Both the position numbers and the translations under genes were made by a program. Below, piece by piece: positions 61,068 through 64,000 of a DNA stretch of 64,000 nucleotides. The notes beneath the pieces were generated by a model. That model did not search any database, was not told the DNA's origin, and saw only the letters and a list, made by a program, of their open reading frames with translations. This DNA is from Alphaproteobacteria bacterium (GTDB lineage Bacteria > Pseudomonadota > Alphaproteobacteria > Rhizobiales > Rhizobiaceae). Numbering within the stretch: the stretch's first letter is position 1; every line of letters starts with the position of its first letter. Location: positions 1-64,000 of the forward strand of contig JAHJHT010000006.1 in assembly GCA_018823835.1 (NCBI GenBank). The letters run 5' to 3'.

Positions 61068-62954
61068 ATGCTGCAATCCCTGCAGTTCCTGCTTGACCCG
61101 ACGCTGCTGGCGGCCCTGCTGCTCGGCGTCGCCGCCGGTTTCCTGGCCGGCGTGGTGCCCGGCATCGGCGGCCGCATCGGGCTGCTGCTCGCCCTACCTC
61201 TGGCGCTTGTATTCGGCCAGTTCGGCGGCGCGATCTTCCTCGTCGCCCTGCACGCGGTGGTGCATACCTCGGGCTCGATCATGCCGATCGCCTACGGCCT
61301 GCCGACCTCCGCCTCAGAGGCCGCGACGGCGGTGGACGGCTTCCAGCTGCAGCGCAAGGGCAAGGGCGCCGAGGCGCTCGGCGCCAGCCTCTCGGCCTCG
61401 GCCGTCGGCGGCGTGCTCGGCGCCGTCGTCTTCATCGCCGCCGTGCCGGTGGTGCGGCCGGTCATATCCAGCATCGGCGCGCCGGAATTCCTCGTGCTTT
61501 CGCTGCTCGGCCTGGCGCTCGTCTCGGCGCTGTCCGACCGCCAGCCGAGCGCCGGCCTGGCGGTCGCCGCACTCGGCGTGCTCGCCTCCACCGTTGGGCT
61601 CGACTCGCTGACGGCCGAGCAGCGCTTCACCTTCGGGCAGCTGGAACTGTGGGACGGGCTGGAGACCATCTCGATCATCGGCGGCCTGTTCGTCATTCCC
61701 GAGATGCTGTCGCTGGTGGTCTCTGCGCCACGGACCGGGCTGACGCCGGGATCGGCCGAGCTGCCGCGCATGCTTGCGGGCATGGCCGAGGCGTTCCACC
61801 ACCGCATGGTGATGCTGCGCAGCACCGTGATCGGCATCGTCATCGGCATGATGCCGGGCGCGGGCTCGAGCGTGGCGGTGTGGATTGCCTATGCCGACGC
61901 CGCCGCGCGCGGCACGACCGGCACGCCCTTCGGCGAGGGCGCGATCGCCGGCGTGGTGGCGCCGGAAGCCGCCAACAATGCCAAGGAAGGCGGCGCGCTG
62001 ATCCCGACGGTGTTCTTCGGCATTCCGGGCAGCTCGGCGATGGCGATCCTGCTCGGCGGGTTCGCCATGCTGGGCGTCGATGTCGGGCCGCAGCTTCTGA
62101 CCACGGGGCTGCCGACGGCCCTGGCGTTCGGCTGGACGGTCATCCTCGCCAACCTGCTGACCATCCCGCTCTTCCTGCTGGTCGTTCCCTTCCTGATCCG
62201 CTGGACCACGCTCAGGCCGGCCTCGATCGCGGCCTTCGCGCTCGTCGCCGTGGTGACGGCCGCGCTGGGCTCCTCGTCGAGCCCGCTGGCGCTGCCGCAA
62301 TTCGCGGCGGGCGGCGCGCTCGGCGTCGCGCTCTATCTGGCCGGCCTGCCCCGCGCGCCCTTCCTGCTCGGTTTCGTCATGGGGCCCTTGGTCGAGACCT
62401 CGCTCGCCAAGACGCTGCAGATCTTCGGCCCGGCGGCCATGCTGAGGCCCGGCGTGCTGCTGCTTGGCGGCGCCTTGCTGCTGGTGCTGTGGCGCCTGCG
62501 GCGGCCCAAGGAAGGCGCTTCGGCAACGCCGGCCAAGCGCTCGCGGCCGGTGGCGCTGGCGATGCTCGCCTTCATGGCCCTGCTCGGCTTCGCCGCGATG
62601 GCGGTCGCCGGCGGCTACAAGGCCACCGCATGGATCGCGCCGGTGATGGCCGCGGCCGTCATGACGGGCGCCGCGTGCTTCGCGGCATGGCGGGTCTGGC
62701 GGGAGGCGCCGGCGGCTTCTCCGGCCATCTCGCCGACGGTCGGCGCGGCACTCTGCCTCTACCTTGCCGCGGTACCGGTCGCCGGGCTGATCCCGGCCTC
62801 GCTGGGGTTCCTGCTGCTCGCGCGCAGGACATTTGCCAGCCGCTGGGTCTGGCTTCCCGCGGTGCTGCTCCTCGTGGCGCTGCTGCAGGCCCTGCTGGTC
62901 GGCGGGCTGCTGGGCAGGCCGCTCAGCTTCGGCTGTCTCGACGGCTTCCTGTAG
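61068..62954 (+). CDS. TctA-TctB fusion, tricarboxylate transporter permease
   Basis: The 628 residues hold a full TctA (about 1-480; GVVPGIGGRIGLLLALPLAL, MPGAGSSVAVWIAYADAAAR and PTVFFGIPGSSAMAILLGGF) fused by a charged linker to four more helices (about 490-625) that resemble TctB. TctA and TctB are usually separate genes, so this is a fusion or a natural one-gene form. Together with the upstream TctC-like protein the system is complete. Confidence 0.85.
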   Translation: MLQSLQFLLDPTLLAALLLGVAAGFLAGVVPGIGGRIGLLLALPLALVFGQFGGAIFLVALHAVVHTSGSIMPIAYGLPTSASEAATAVDGFQLQRKGKGAEALGASLSASAVGGVLGAVVFIAAVPVVRPVISSIGAPEFLVLSLLGLALVSALSDRQPSAGLAVAALGVLASTVGLDSLTAEQRFTFGQLELWDGLETISIIGGLFVIPEMLSLVVSAPRTGLTPGSAELPRMLAGMAEAFHHRMVMLRSTVIGIVIGMMPGAGSSVAVWIAYADAAARGTTGTPFGEGAIAGVVAPEAANNAKEGGALIPTVFFGIPGSSAMAILLGGFAMLGVDVGPQLLTTGLPTALAFGWTVILANLLTIPLFLLVVPFLIRWTTLRPASIAAFALVAVVTAALGSSSSPLALPQFAAGGALGVALYLAGLPRAPFLLGFVMGPLVETSLAKTLQIFGPAAMLRPGVLLLGGALLLVLWRLRRPKEGASATPAKRSRPVALAMLAFMALLGFAAMAVAGGYKATAWIAPVMAAAVMTGAACFAAWRVWREAPAASPAISPTVGAALCLYLAAVPVAGLIPASLGFLLLARRTFASRWVWLPAVLLLVALLQALLVGGLLGRPLSFGCLDGFL

Positions 62955-62972
62955 GGCGAGGCGCGGAGCGCT

Positions 62973-63893
62973 TCAGCACTTCTCCAGCACGGCGAGCACA
63001 CGACGGCGCGAGTAGGCAGGCTGGCCGTTGCCACCGATCTCGTTGGCGACCTCGTCGAAGCCACGCAGGGCAAGACTGGAGCCTTCGAGAAGCTGCCGCA
63101 GTTCCCCGACGTTGCGGAACTCGCCGCTGCGGCTTTCGTCGGCATCGAGTGCTCGATCCAGCCGGGCCAATATTGCGGTTCGATCGGCATCCGTCAGCGG
63201 GCCCTCCGCCGCCAGCGCTGCGAAACGCTCGTTGGCGGACCGCCGCTTGGCCAGATCGGCTGCCGTCTCCTCGCCACTCCTGGTCTTGATGCGGTTGGAG
63301 AAGATCATCGCGCCGCCCGGCCTGATCCACGCGGCGAGCCGCTCCAGCACGGCCGGCTGGCGGTCGCGGTCGATGAAGCGGAAGACGCTGTGCAGCACCA
63401 CGATGTCGGCCCGAAAGTCGCGCGCCGGGTCGGTCAGGTCGCAAGTCGCCCAGCTGAAGTCGAGCCGGTGCGCGCGGGCGAAATCCCCGCACAGCATGAG
63501 CGGTGTCGGGCAGAGGTCCAGCACGGTGAATCGGCAGCGCGAAAGCGCATCCGGGCCGTGCGTCGCAATGGCATGGGCGACGGTCGACAGGATGCCGGTG
63601 TCGGCCGACCCGGCGATGACGATGTCGAGCTTGCCGGTGCGTGCCGACAGGAGCCGGCCGGCGGTTTCGGCAACGGCGGCGACGAGCTGCGGCCGGTCGG
63701 CATCGATGCCGAGATGTGCGCCGGCGGCGCGGTGCGCCGCGCAGCGGATGTGGTAGTCGGCGCAGCCCGGGCAATGCACGGGCGCCAGCGCCAGCGCCCG
63801 GTCGAGATTGCCCTGCAGGTCCTCGCCATAGGTCTGCGGATCGAGCAGGGAGGGCATGCCGGCGGCGGACGAACGTGGCGACACTGGCATCAT
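62973..63893 (-). CDS. Class I SAM-dependent methyltransferase
   Basis: The 306 residues have a Rossmann-like core (about 90-220): DIVIAGSADTGILSTVAHAI, an acidic CRFTVLDLCPTPLML motif, DFRADIVVLHSVFRF and WIRPGGAMIFSNRI. A Cys/His-rich N-terminal stretch (VHCPGCADYHIRCAAH) may bind a metal. The glycine loop differs from the usual GxGxG, so SAM binding is likely but not sure. The substrate is unknown. The 107 bases after it to the window end hold no clear gene. Confidence 0.7.
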   Translation of the reverse strand: MMPVSPRSSAAGMPSLLDPQTYGEDLQGNLDRALALAPVHCPGCADYHIRCAAHRAAGAHLGIDADRPQLVAAVAETAGRLLSARTGKLDIVIAGSADTGILSTVAHAIATHGPDALSRCRFTVLDLCPTPLMLCGDFARAHRLDFSWATCDLTDPARDFRADIVVLHSVFRFIDRDRQPAVLERLAAWIRPGGAMIFSNRIKTRSGEETAADLAKRRSANERFAALAAEGPLTDADRTAILARLDRALDADESRSGEFRNVGELRQLLEGSSLALRGFDEVANEIGGNGQPAYSRRRVLAVLEKC

Positions 63894-64000
63894 GGTTGCT
63901 CCGAGGAACTGTCGACCTGCGGCAGCAACTTGGCATCACCCCGATCATGGCGGCGGCGCAAGAGAAAGGCTCTCGTGAGCCAGGTCCAGCGTCGCCGAAA

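Overview
The window is one continuous, GC-rich, densely packed chromosomal stretch from a motile alphaproteobacterium of the Rhizobiales. The best fit is the Phyllobacteriaceae (Mesorhizobium/Aminobacter-like), judged from gene order and protein character, not from a database search. The family-level markers are MotC, the FliK-type MotD, the flagellar regulator Rem, FlaF/FlbT and the order flagellin - fliF - motBCD - rem - flgEKL - flaF - flbT - flgD - fliQ - flhA - fliR. I see no IS element, prophage, CRISPR array, tRNA or rRNA.

Region 1 (1-21.7 kb) is a late and middle flagellar gene block. It holds two flagellins (the first cut by the window edge), fliF, a FliH-like gene, motB, motC, motD/fliK, a lytic transglycosylase, the regulator rem, hook and hook-junction genes, flaF/flbT (flagellin synthesis control), the hook cap gene, export-gate genes fliQ, flhA and fliR, and a tail of FliJ-, FlgJ-, FlgN- and FliL-like genes. 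Many neighbours are joined by 4-nt start/stop overlaps, so translation is probably coupled. An unrelated divergent pair (HxlR-type regulator and acyl-CoA dehydrogenase-like flavoprotein) sits between fliQ and flhA.

Region 2 (21.8-41.6 kb) is mixed metabolism and housekeeping. It has an SCP2 protein, acetyltransferases and a class III ornithine/lysine decarboxylase with a long structured leader that resembles the speF RNA element. It also has an amidase-LysR pair, a DUF1007/NicO nickel-cobalt exporter pair, a zinc-type CDF exporter, an aminotransferase, a LysE exporter, a YCII protein with its ribosome binding site buried in a perfect hairpin, oxidoreductases, TrhO, a muramidase, KDPG aldolase, a Cys-rich adenylate cyclase and very small membrane proteins.

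Region 3 (41.7-63.9 kb) is sensing, uptake and surface. A PAS-PAS-GAF histidine kinase lies next to a complete TRAP operon (dctP-dctQ-dctM) followed by an RraA-like aldolase, a GntR/FCD regulator and an SDR. Then come a TadG-like von Willebrand protein and a fumarylacetoacetate-hydrolase-type enzyme divergent from a second GntR/FCD regulator that heads a taurine/nitrate-type ABC operon. An IalB-family protein and a YadA-type trimeric autotransporter follow, the latter with an unusual AT-rich upstream region. The window ends with a tripartite tricarboxylate transporter (TctC plus a TctA-TctB fusion) and a methyltransferase. Both the TRAP and the ABC operon have a strong GC-rich stem-loop right after the solute-binding gene, which probably sets a high binding-protein to permease ratio.

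CtrA-like motifs occur upstream of flagellin, an SDR, tadG and the autotransporter gene. This suggests cell-cycle control of surface structures, but it is an inference from motif matching by eye.
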